A DNA stretch of 5,304 bases. Origin: Acidobacteriota bacterium. Lineage in GTDB: Bacteria; Acidobacteriota; Blastocatellia; Pyrinomonadales; Pyrinomonadaceae. Below, piece after piece: positions 1-5,304 of the stretch. Each line of letters begins with the position of its first letter. Within the stretch, counting starts at the first letter, position 1. A program made the position numbers and the translations under genes. The stretch spans positions 1 to 5,304 of the forward strand of contig JADYZI010000368.1 in assembly GCA_020853255.1 (NCBI GenBank), in the 5' to 3' direction. The notes under the pieces were generated by a model. That model was given only the letters and a program-made list of their open reading frames with translations, ran no database searches and was not told the DNA's origin.

Positions 1-11
1 AGTTCTGGACG

Positions 12-521
12 ATGATCTTCACGATCATCATTGCGATCTGCTTTATTGTGATAACCGTCGCGATGATCGCAATGGCGGTCATGGTCAAGCGTGTCATCGC
101 GACCGTAACTCGTGTTGAAGAGCGGGTCGAGCCGCTGATCGACAAGCTTAATCAAATAAGTGTTCAGGGCAAAGAAATATCGGTCGGGCTGACCGAGGTC
201 ACCGCAAATCTCGGCACCGCCACGCGGCATTTGGCCGAATCGACCGAGCTTATCAAGGAAGAGGTCGCCGAACTTCGCAAGATCGTCAACTCAACCGCAA
301 TCACGGCCCGCGACAAGGTCGAACTTGTCAGCCGGACCATCGACCGTACGCAGATGCAGGTGACGAACACGACCGACTTTGTTCAGGCGAAAATCGTAGA
401 ACCGGCCCGCGAAATTGCCGCGATCATGGCCGGGGTGCGAAAGGGCCTCGAGGTACTGTTCGCTCCGGCACCGAAACAGATCGACCGCGTTTACGTGGAA
501 GAAGAGATGTTTATCGGTTAG
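12..521 (+). CDS. Small membrane-anchored coiled-coil protein, DUF948-like (function unknown)
   Basis: The reading frame encodes 169 residues. Residues 2-27 are almost wholly hydrophobic (Ile, Val, Ala, Met) and form one membrane helix, followed by basic K/R residues. From about residue 30 to 140 the chain is rich in E, K, T, V and L with hydrophobic residues at heptad-like spacing and almost no Gly or Pro, so a long amphipathic helix or coiled coil is likely. A short tail around 'APAPKQIDR' ends in an acidic stretch. One N-terminal helix plus a coiled coil of this size resembles DUF948-type proteins; that family call is from architecture only and no enzymatic motif is visible. The start is uncertain: the frame is open to the left edge, no ribosome binding site is visible in the 11 upstream bases, and the ATG lies inside a perfect inverted repeat. 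The true start could be outside the window. The gene converges with the one at 602-1165. Confidence 0.72.
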   Translation: MIFTIIIAICFIVITVAMIAMAVMVKRVIATVTRVEERVEPLIDKLNQISVQGKEISVGLTEVTANLGTATRHLAESTELIKEEVAELRKIVNSTAITARDKVELVSRTIDRTQMQVTNTTDFVQAKIVEPAREIAAIMAGVRKGLEVLFAPAPKQIDRVYVEEEMFIG

Positions 522-551
522 GCTGTGGGCCGACCCTTCTGCAATTAAATC

Positions 552-575
552 AGGGCTGCCATAAAGGGCAGCCCT
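552..575. terminator. GC-rich hairpin between convergent genes, probable transcription terminator
   Basis: AGGGCTGCC (552-560) pairs perfectly with GGCAGCCCT (567-575) around a six-base loop, giving a 9-bp stem 31 bases after the stop of the upstream plus-strand gene. On the plus strand it is followed by CATAGTTTCC, which has only a three-T run, so it is not a textbook intrinsic terminator. Read on the minus strand the stem is followed by the AT-rich GATTTAATTG. It may therefore work better for the minus-strand transcript, or serve both. Confidence 0.6.
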
Positions 576-584
576 CATAGTTTC

Positions 585-600
585 CGGCCTTCACGGGCCG
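585..600. terminator. Second short hairpin next to the stop codon of the minus-strand gene
   Basis: CGGCC (585-589) and GGCCG (596-600) form a 5-bp GC-only stem with a six-base loop, directly after the TAG stop of the minus-strand gene. On its own the stem is short and lacks a following T run in either direction. With the hairpin at 552-575 it makes a two-hairpin convergent junction, which supports transcription ending here from both sides. Confidence 0.35.
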
Positions 601-601
601 C

Positions 602-1165
602 CTAGTTATTCGCGGGCTTATCCGTTGCCGCTGGCGGCGGGGCCTGTTGGCGGCGCTGTTCGCGGAGTTGGCGGCGTTCTTCCATCCGCTTCTTCATTTC
701 GGCCTTGCGGGTTTCGATCTGCTGCCGCTGCTCAGGTGTCAGGATCGCAAGGACCTGTTGATGGACAGATTCGGCCTTTGCACGCTGTTGGTCACGGAAC
801 GTTTTGACCTTGGCCTTTTGGTCTTCGGTCAGAGTTCCGGCACGGCGGGCCTCGCGAATCGCCTTTAGTTCGTCAAGCGACGCCTGATCTGGGCGGTTTG
901 CCTCGTGGATCTGCTTGATCTGGGCTTTCTGGGCATCGGTCAGCTCGATCCCCATCAGGCCGCGCATACCCCTGAACCCTTTGCCATCGCGCATTCCTTT
1001 TCCAAATCCGCCGTGACGGCCAAATCCCTTGCGTTCGATCTTTTCAGCCTTTGGCGAGCCGTCCTTGACAACAGGCGTCTGGTCCTGTGCCGAGGTGACT
1101 ATAGCCGCTGAGGCGACAACAAGCAGCGATGCCGCCGCAGAGATAAATTTATATTTTAATGACAT
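602..1165 (-). CDS. Secreted Spy/CpxP-like LTxxQ-motif periplasmic protein
   Basis: The protein has 187 residues. The N-terminus is a classic Sec signal peptide: basic 'SLKYK', a hydrophobic Ala/Leu/Val core (about 8-23), and a likely cleavage site near 'TSA-Q' (26/27). A Gly/Arg/Lys-rich basic segment follows (46-72). Then comes a helical, highly charged region with three LTxxQ motifs: LTDAQ (75-79), LTEDQ (112-116) and LTPEQ (142-146). The tail is Q/R- then P/A-rich. LTxxQ motifs mark the Spy/CpxP family of periplasmic helical proteins; E. coli Spy is a chaperone induced by envelope stress, and CpxP restrains the CpxA kinase. Which role applies here cannot be told, and many soil-bacterial members are uncharacterised. 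The start is well supported: ATG at 1165 is preceded by GAGAGG with seven bases between. It is divergent from dxs and convergent with the coiled-coil gene, so probably transcribed alone. Confidence 0.88.
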   Translation of the reverse strand: MSLKYKFISAAASLLVVASAAIVTSAQDQTPVVKDGSPKAEKIERKGFGRHGGFGKGMRDGKGFRGMRGLMGIELTDAQKAQIKQIHEANRPDQASLDELKAIREARRAGTLTEDQKAKVKTFRDQQRAKAESVHQQVLAILTPEQRQQIETRKAEMKKRMEERRQLREQRRQQAPPPAATDKPANN

Positions 1166-1172
1166 CTTTCAA

Positions 1173-1189
1173 CCTCTCAAATTATTTGA
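1173..1189 (-). promoter_or_regulatory. Ribosome binding site with an overlapping 13-base palindrome
   Basis: Reading the minus strand, GAGAGG (complement of 1173-1178) lies seven bases before the ATG, a strong Shine-Dalgarno site. Immediately upstream and overlapping it by two bases is a perfect inverted repeat TCAAAT-T-ATTTGA (1177-1189, plus-strand reading). The palindrome could be an operator or an AT-rich leader hairpin touching the ribosome site. At this length in an AT-rich leader, chance is also plausible. Confidence 0.5.
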
Positions 1190-1320
1190 ACTATGGAAGC
1201 GTTAGCTTTCGTATACTTTGACGCTGTGCGGGTGCGATTGGTCTTAGGAAATATCGGCGTTTACTGTAAAGAAATGTAAAATTGGACAAATTGGTTTACC
1301 ATTTAAGGACAGTCGCGAGG

Positions 1321-1350
1321 TTTACCTTTATGCCCCCTTCGGGCTAAAAT
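1321..1350 (+). promoter_or_regulatory. Candidate sigma-70-type promoter for dxs
   Basis: TTTACC (1321-1326, four of six matches to TTGACA) and TAAAAT (1345-1350, five of six matches to TATAAT) are separated by 18 bases. Transcription would start near 1357 and give a leader of about 30 bases before the ATG at 1389. The spacer holds a small GCCC/GGGC hairpin sequence (1332-1344). No known riboswitch pattern was recognised in the leader. Based on consensus matching only. Confidence 0.45.
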
Positions 1351-1388
1351 ACGCACTTTGGGTTTTGAACAAGGGGATAATTGAACGA

Positions 1389-3317
1389 ATGAGATTTATT
1401 TCCGAGATAAATTCACCGGCGGACTTGCGCCGGCTGAAGGTCGAAGACCTGCAGGAAGTGGCCGACGAGATCAGGGCCTATATTATCGAGACGTGCGCCC
1501 GTATCGGCGGGCATACCGGTGCCAGCCTTGGGGCCGTTGAACTGGCGGTGGCGATGCACTATGTTTTCGACACGCCAAGCGACCGGCTCGTTTGGGACGT
1601 GGGGCATCAGGCATATGCGCACAAGATCTTGACCGGGCGGCGTGAGGAGCTTCGCACGATCAAGCAGCCCGGCGGATTGAGCGGTTTCCTGCGCCGCGAT
1701 GAATCTGAATACGATACGTTCGGCGCCGGGCACGCTTCGACGTCGCTTTCCGCGGCGCTCGGAATGGCGGTGGCACGTGATCTGAAGAAAGAAGATTTTC
1801 ACGTCTGCGCCTTGATCGGCGATTCTTCGCTGGCTGGCGGCATGGCGATGGAGGCAGTCAACCAGGCCGGGCATCTGAAGTCACGGCTTATCGTTCTGCT
1901 CAATGACAACGAGATGTCGATCGCTCCGGCGGTGGGAGCACTGAGCGGCTATCTTAACCGGATCAAAGAGGCCCAGAGCTATCAGCACCTGAAAGAAGAG
2001 ATCGGCGATGCGCTGCAAAGCGTGCCGGGCATAGGCGGTTCGCTGCGGCGGGCCGCAAAATCATTCAAGGACGCGATTGCCGCTGCGGTACTGCCCGGAG
2101 CACTGGTCAACGAGCTAGGGTTCAAATATATCGGCTATGTTGACGGGCACAATGTCCCGATGCTTGTCGCGGCGCTCGAAGCGGCAAAACGTGTCGATGA
2201 CGGGCCGGTGATCGTTCACGCCCTGACGACGAAAGGCCAGGGGTTCCCAAATCCGGAAAAGAATTACTACGCATATCACGCCACCGGACCGTTTGATCCA
2301 AAGACGGGCCTGCCGTACAAATCAAGCAAATCGGCACCGCCAACCTACACGGCTGTCTTTGGCGAAACGATGTGCGAGCTTATGGCCCGTGATGAACGGA
2401 TCGTCGGCCTGACCGCGGCAATGCCGGACGGCACGGGAATAGATAAGGTACTCGAGAAATTCCCGAAACGCTCGTTTGACGTAGGCATCGCCGAACAGCA
2501 TGCCGTCACATTTTGTGCGGGAATGGCATGCGAGGGGCTCAAACCGGTGGCCGCTATCTATTCGACATTTTTGCAACGCGGGTTTGATCAGGTGATCCAT
2601 GATGTTTGCCTCCAGGACCTTGACGTTACATTCGCAATGGACCGGGCCGGCATTGTCGGCGCCGATGGGCCAACGCATCACGGGCTTTTGGACATAACCT
2701 ACCTTCGCGGGTATCCGAACATTGTTCTGATGGCGCCGAAAGATGAGGCAGAAATGCGGGATATGCTGCTGACGGCGATCGAACATCCCGGCCCCGCAGC
2801 CCTTCGATACCCTCGCGGAAACGGCATCGGAGCGGAAATCAGCGGGCCGCCGAAGACGATAGAGATAGGGAGAGGCGAGATAGTTCGCAACGGAAAAGAT
2901 GCCGCGATCATTGCCTATGGAACAATGGTAAATGCTGCATCGGAGGCGGCTGAACTGCTGGCTTCATCAGGCGTACAGGCAACCGTGATCAATGCCCGCT
3001 TCGTCAAACCGCTTGATGAAGAGTTGATCACCCGATTGGCACGCGAACACAGCGTTATTGTGACCGTAGAAGAAGCCTATCTGGCGGGCGGTTTTGGTTC
3101 CGCGGTGATGGAACTGCTGGAAGAACACCAGCTTCTCGACAACACGACCGTGATCAGGCTAGGCGTGCCGGATGAGATAGTTCCGCACGGCGACGTGAAA
3201 GAACTTCTTGCCGGCTACGGGCTGGATGCCGCGGGGATCAGTGATGCTGTCAGGCGGGGAATTGACGCGATAAGCGGGAGAAAGCCGGATAATAAGCGTT
3301 TCAGGGTGGTTAGATAG
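1389..3317 (+). CDS. dxs: 1-deoxy-D-xylulose-5-phosphate synthase (Dxs)
   Basis: Cytoplasmic thiamine-diphosphate (ThDP) enzyme that condenses pyruvate and glyceraldehyde 3-phosphate to DXP, the first step of the MEP isoprenoid pathway. Numbering from the chosen ATG gives 642 residues, close to the roughly 620 of E. coli Dxs. The order is ThDP-binding domain (about 1-300), transketolase pyrimidine-binding domain (about 315-485) and C-terminal transketolase domain (about 495-620). Visible family motifs are GGHTGASLG with H42, WDVGHQAY with H73, Mg/ThDP motif D145 and NDNEMSI with N174 and M176 (D-to-N spacing 29, as in E. coli), IAEQHAV with catalytic E369, DRAGIVGADGPTHHG with D426 and H430, and RYPRGN with R476. 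One oddity: the usual GDG is GDS (144-146). Start choice: AAGGGG (1371-1376) precedes ATG 1389 by 12 bases. An in-frame TTG at 1365 would add eight residues but has no ribosome site and would lie almost at the predicted transcript start. Confidence 0.97.
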   Translation: MRFISEINSPADLRRLKVEDLQEVADEIRAYIIETCARIGGHTGASLGAVELAVAMHYVFDTPSDRLVWDVGHQAYAHKILTGRREELRTIKQPGGLSGFLRRDESEYDTFGAGHASTSLSAALGMAVARDLKKEDFHVCALIGDSSLAGGMAMEAVNQAGHLKSRLIVLLNDNEMSIAPAVGALSGYLNRIKEAQSYQHLKEEIGDALQSVPGIGGSLRRAAKSFKDAIAAAVLPGALVNELGFKYIGYVDGHNVPMLVAALEAAKRVDDGPVIVHALTTKGQGFPNPEKNYYAYHATGPFDPKTGLPYKSSKSAPPTYTAVFGETMCELMARDERIVGLTAAMPDGTGIDKVLEKFPKRSFDVGIAEQHAVTFCAGMACEGLKPVAAIYSTFLQRGFDQVIHDVCLQDLDVTFAMDRAGIVGADGPTHHGLLDITYLRGYPNIVLMAPKDEAEMRDMLLTAIEHPGPAALRYPRGNGIGAEISGPPKTIEIGRGEIVRNGKDAAIIAYGTMVNAASEAAELLASSGVQATVINARFVKPLDEELITRLAREHSVIVTVEEAYLAGGFGSAVMELLEEHQLLDNTTVIRLGVPDEIVPHGDVKELLAGYGLDAAGISDAVRRGIDAISGRKPDNKRFRVVR

Positions 3318-3350
3318 ACAAGATATTATTAAGAAGGCCCAAATAGTTAA

Positions 3351-4136
3351 ATGAAAAACGAACCACAAAAAGGCAGCGGAATACCGATGATCATCATCGG
3401 TGTCGTTCTAATAGCGGCGGTCGCCGGAGCATATTTCCTTTACAACTCATCGCAGACACCGGCGAACCGGAATACAGCGGCGGGTAATAAGAATTCTAAC
3501 CGCACAGTAAATTCGGCCGCCGCCCCGTTGGGTGCGAACCCGCCGAATATGCTCGGCTCGCCGACCGCATCGGTCACGGTCGAGGAATTTGCCGATTTTC
3601 AATGTCCGGCGTGTGCCTCGGTCCATCCGACGATGAAAGAGATCCAGTCTACCTACGGCAACAGGATCAGGTTCATCTTCCGCAATTTCCCGCTGGCAAT
3701 ACCGCAGCATGACAAGGCATATGAGGCCGCTGTTGCTTCTGAGGCTGTGCGGATGCAGGACTCGACGAAATTCTGGGATTTTCAGAACAAACTGTACGAG
3801 AACCAGCAGGCATGGTCGGCAAATCCGAATTACCGCCAGATATGGGAAGGTTATGTTCGCGACGCGGGGCTGGATGTTGAGAAGTTCAAAGCCGATATGG
3901 CCGGCTCGGCCGCGAAAAAGCGGGTTGACGAGGACATCCAACGCGGCCGCGGCCTGAGCGTTGATTCTACGCCGACGGTATTTATAAACGGCAAGAATAT
4001 TCCGCTGGAATCGATAAATGTTGCCAACCTGCGGCAGGTGATCGATGCCGAGATACAGAACGCTATCAAGACGCAGCCGGCGGCAAATGGCGCTCCTGCG
4101 TCGAACTCGGCCGCAAATTCGAACGCCGCAAAATAA
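3351..4136 (+). CDS. Membrane-anchored DsbA-like thiol-disulfide oxidoreductase (thioredoxin fold)
   Basis: The protein has 261 residues. A basic N-terminus and hydrophobic helix (about 11-31) act as an uncleaved anchor or signal, followed by an Asn/Ala/Ser-rich linker (32-66). The thioredoxin-like domain covers about 70-240: 'VTVEEFADFQCPAC' carries the redox pair C85 and C88 in a CPAC motif, 'FRNFPL' (110-115) and 'AYEAAVASEA' (123-132) are typical of the DsbA/Thioredoxin_4 family, and 'STPTVFING' supplies the cis-proline P208. These are the only two cysteines in the protein, as expected for a dedicated dithiol oxidant. It would insert disulfides into exported proteins outside the inner membrane. 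The last 19 residues are again Ala/Asn/Ser-rich. It lies 33 bases after dxs, with AAGAAGG at 3331-3337 as a distant (13-base) ribosome site, and its stop overlaps the VKOR start. A reductase or isomerase role cannot be excluded, but the VKOR neighbour favours oxidation. Confidence 0.92.
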   Translation: MKNEPQKGSGIPMIIIGVVLIAAVAGAYFLYNSSQTPANRNTAAGNKNSNRTVNSAAAPLGANPPNMLGSPTASVTVEEFADFQCPACASVHPTMKEIQSTYGNRIRFIFRNFPLAIPQHDKAYEAAVASEAVRMQDSTKFWDFQNKLYENQQAWSANPNYRQIWEGYVRDAGLDVEKFKADMAGSAAKKRVDEDIQRGRGLSVDSTPTVFINGKNIPLESINVANLRQVIDAEIQNAIKTQPAANGAPASNSAANSNAAK

Positions 4137-4138
4137 TG
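4134..4138 (+). promoter_or_regulatory. TAATG stop/start overlap coupling the dsbA-like gene to VKOR
   Basis: The TAA stop of the DsbA-like gene (4134-4136) shares its last A with the ATG of the VKOR gene (4136-4138). No convincing ribosome binding site is visible just upstream (the sequence is GAACGCCGCAAAA), so the VKOR start probably depends on ribosomes finishing the upstream gene. This supports co-translation of the two partners. Confidence 0.75.
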
Positions 4139-4603
4139 GACAACGAACTGGCCGAACACGCAAGCCCATCCTCAAAGCTGCCTATCATTGCTGTAATGGT
4201 GGCGCTCATCGGACTTGCTGATTCGGTTTACCTGACGGTCCAGCACCTAACGGCCGCACCGGTCCCGTGCAGCATTATTTCGGGCTGCGAGACGGTGCTG
4301 ACCAGCGCTTATGCCGAAATGGCCGGAGTGCCAACAGCGGCATTCGGCGCAGCGGCGTATTTTGCGGCTTTCTCGCTTGCCCTGCTGGCGGCTTTCGGCA
4401 ACCGCGCGGCATGGATGCTTTTTGGCGTTTTATCGATAGTAATGGCGGCCTTTACGCTCTGGCTGCTATATCTGCAAGGTTTCGTCATCGGCGCCTTCTG
4501 TCAATTCTGCCTTATTTCAGCCCTGACTTCGTTTGTTCTTTTTGGGATCGCGATGCTTTCGAAATTCTGGCGTCGGGTGCTTAGTCCTTCATTTCATTCT
4601 TGA
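4136..4603 (+). CDS. Vitamin K epoxide reductase (VKOR) family membrane protein, DsbB-like role
   Basis: The 155-residue protein has four hydrophobic segments (about 15-38, 66-87, 92-113 and 117-140), matching the four-helix VKOR core. It contains exactly four cysteines at the family positions: loop pair C45 and C51 after helix 1, and the CQFC active site C122/C125 at the start of helix 4. S57 and GVPTAAFG (64-71) match the conserved Ser and GxPxxxxG stretch between the loop and helix 2. Bacterial VKOR homologues take electrons from a DsbA-like partner through the loop cysteines and the CxxC and pass them to a membrane quinone, thereby replacing DsbB. This one lacks the fused thioredoxin domain found in some bacterial and plant homologues; the partner is encoded by the overlapping upstream gene instead. 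The short tail after helix 4 is basic (KFWRR), suggesting a cytoplasmic end. Confidence 0.93.
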   Translation: MDNELAEHASPSSKLPIIAVMVALIGLADSVYLTVQHLTAAPVPCSIISGCETVLTSAYAEMAGVPTAAFGAAAYFAAFSLALLAAFGNRAAWMLFGVLSIVMAAFTLWLLYLQGFVIGAFCQFCLISALTSFVLFGIAMLSKFWRRVLSPSFHS

Positions 4604-4630
4604 TAGTGTCGTGATCAAGTTGTGCCTGCC

Positions 4631-4738
4631 GCAATTTTCGGCTTGGCGTTTCTCTGCGGTCTTTGCGACTTTGCGGGAAACCGGCTCTTTCTCACACAAA
4701 GCTCGCCAAGTACGCAAAGAGCCGCAAAGTAAAATTGC
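4631..4738. repeat. 108-bp imperfect inverted repeat built of CTTTGCG-like heptamers
   Basis: The ends are a perfect 8-bp inverted pair, GCAATTTT (4631-4638) and AAAATTGC (4731-4738). Inside, the left arm carries four heptamers: CTTGGCG (4642), CTCTGCG (4652), CTTTGCG (4661) and CTTTGCG (4669). The right arm carries four on the opposite strand: CACAAAG (4695), CGCCAAG (4704), CGCAAAG (4713) and CGCAAAG (4723). Spacing is 8-10 bases. The apex near 4676-4694 contains GGAAA and CTTTC, which can also pair. It lies 27 bases after the VKOR stop, so a hairpin could end that transcript. The layout suggests a non-coding dispersed element or MITE-like remnant. No coding frame or target-site duplication was recognised. 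Confidence 0.75.
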
Positions 4739-4787
4739 CAGGGCTACAGGATCAGGACACCACTCCATTTTTACTGATATCCCCGAG

Positions 4788-4816
4788 TTGAAATTACGGC
4801 CGTCTGCCCGTAAACT
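4788..4816 (+). promoter_or_regulatory. Candidate sigma-70-type promoter for the sigma factor gene
   Basis: TTGAAA (4788-4793, five of six matches to TTGACA) and TAAACT (4811-4816, four of six to TATAAT) are separated by exactly 17 bases. This would place the transcript start near 4823, about 80 bases before the ATG at 4902. The remaining stretch 4739-4787 shows nothing I can name. Based on consensus matching only. Confidence 0.5.
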
Positions 4817-4901
4817 GTCGCCCGAAGTTCTAAATGCGGGCTGCGCGGCTTGCGGGTGAAACCAAAACCCGATCCTCCACGAATTGTTTATCGGCGGGCC
4901 A

Positions 4902-5304
4902 ATGAATGCCGAGATTCGTCTCAGGCGGAGCGGACAATGGGAGGTACGGCAGCTTTTTTCGGAACGGTCGATCGAAAGACAAGTGGAGCAGAGCATCCTT
5001 AACAAAATAGCTGCCGGGGACAGAACAGCCGTGGACGCGTGTTTTAAGAAATACGGCGGGCTTGTTTGGTCCCTTGCGCGAAGGATGCTCCGGAATTCGG
5101 ATGATGCCGAGGATGCGGTACAGGAAATATTTCTCGATGTCTGGAAGAACGCGGGTAAGTTTGACGCCGCTCAAGCCTCGGAAACCACTTTTATAGCGAT
5201 GATCGCCCGCAGGCGCATCATCGACCGCATCCGCTTTTCCTCACGCCGCATCTCGGCGGATGCTTTGGACGATGTCGCGGTTGAACCCATGGACAGATCG
5301 GACA
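4902..5304 (+). CDS. ECF-type RNA polymerase sigma factor, 5' part (cut by window end)
   Basis: From ATG 4902 the frame stays open to the right edge, giving 134 residues with no stop. Sigma region 2 is clear: a lead-in helix 'ILNKIAAGDRTAV' (32-44), 'KKYGGLVWSLARRML' (49-63), the region 2.2 core 'DAEDAVQEIFLDVW' (68-81) that contacts the beta' subunit of RNA polymerase, and 'TFIAMIARRRIIDRIR' (96-111), matching region 2.3-2.4 used in -10 recognition. The linker to region 4 begins near 112, and region 4 lies outside the window. Small sigma factors of this kind usually answer to an anti-sigma partner encoded nearby, which cannot be seen here. The start is uncertain: ATG 4902 has only a weak GGCGGG upstream. 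GTG 4983 (V28) would begin at the usual ECF N-terminus but also has a weak ribosome site. An in-frame stop at 4857-4859 limits extension upstream. Confidence 0.9.
   Translation, partial: MNAEIRLRRSGQWEVRQLFSERSIERQVEQSILNKIAAGDRTAVDACFKKYGGLVWSLARRMLRNSDDAEDAVQEIFLDVWKNAGKFDAAQASETTFIAMIARRRIIDRIRFSSRRISADALDDVAVEPMDRSD

Noticed and set aside
1365..1388. TTG start for dxs eight codons upstream of the ATG
   Set aside because: It has no ribosome binding site, lies only about eight bases after the predicted transcript start, and the ATG at 1389 gives the normal family N-terminus preceded by AAGGGG.
1190..1388. Thiamine-diphosphate riboswitch or other structured leader in front of dxs
   Set aside because: I could not find the conserved TPP riboswitch core or extensive pairing, and the predicted leader of about 30 bases is too short to hold one.
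3447..4175. Long 242-residue minus-strand open frame opposite the DsbA-like gene
   Set aside because: Its translation is Arg- and Cys-rich without domain features and lies wholly opposite a well-supported gene; it is a shadow of codon bias.
4642..4729. CTTTGCG units as a CRISPR-like or simple tandem array
   Set aside because: Units are only 7 bases at 8-10 base spacing, with opposite orientation in the two arms and no unique spacers; they form an inverted repeat rather than an array.
4533..4859. Plus-strand open frame of 108 residues crossing the VKOR end and the inverted repeat
   Set aside because: It overlaps VKOR in another frame, runs through a non-coding repeat and shows no recognisable protein features or ribosome site.
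4589..5174. Two overlapping minus-strand open frames (138 and 114 residues) opposite the intergenic region and sigma factor start
   Set aside because: The opposite strand has unmistakable sigma region 2 motifs from about 4995 onward, and the minus-strand translations have no domain-like character.

Overview
The window looks like chromosomal DNA from a Gram-negative, moderately GC-rich environmental bacterium. Gene content and protein style suggest Acidobacteriota, class Blastocatellia (Pyrinomonadaceae-like). Pointers are a short coiled-coil membrane-anchored protein, a three-motif LTxxQ periplasmic protein, a thioredoxin-fold protein with Asn/Ala-rich low-complexity stretches, a stand-alone VKOR, and intergenic CTTTGCG-type repeats. 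This taxonomic call is inference from memory of such genomes; no marker gene is present to prove it.

Layout from left to right. (1) 12-521 (+) encodes a small protein with one N-terminal membrane helix and a long predicted coiled coil; its start may lie left of the window. (2) A convergent junction at 522-601 holds two GC-rich hairpins that probably end both flanking transcripts. (3) 602-1165 (-) encodes a secreted Spy/CpxP-like protein with a clear ribosome binding site. (4) 1166-1388 is a divergent control region with a candidate sigma-70-type promoter for dxs. (5) 1389-3317 (+) is dxs, the first enzyme of the MEP isoprenoid pathway. (6) 3351-4136 (+) is a membrane-anchored DsbA-like thiol oxidoreductase, and (7) 4136-4603 (+) is a VKOR-family quinone-dependent oxidoreductase whose start codon overlaps the stop of the preceding gene (TAATG). 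(8) 4604-4901 is intergenic and contains a 108-bp imperfect inverted repeat built from four CTTTGCG-like heptamers per arm, followed by a good candidate promoter. (9) From 4902 to the right edge runs the 5' part of an ECF-type sigma factor gene, cut by the window end.

Functionally the centre of the window is a disulfide-forming pair: the DsbA-like protein would oxidise exported proteins and the VKOR would re-oxidise it, passing electrons to a membrane quinone, which replaces DsbB. The preceding gene, dxs, feeds the isoprenoid pathway that makes quinone side chains. The three genes are close enough to be one transcript, though a metabolic reason for the arrangement is speculative. I see no wholly new system here. 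The items most worth a second look are the CTTTGCG inverted repeat, the GDS variant of the thiamine-diphosphate motif in Dxs, and the dxs-dsbA-VKOR arrangement.
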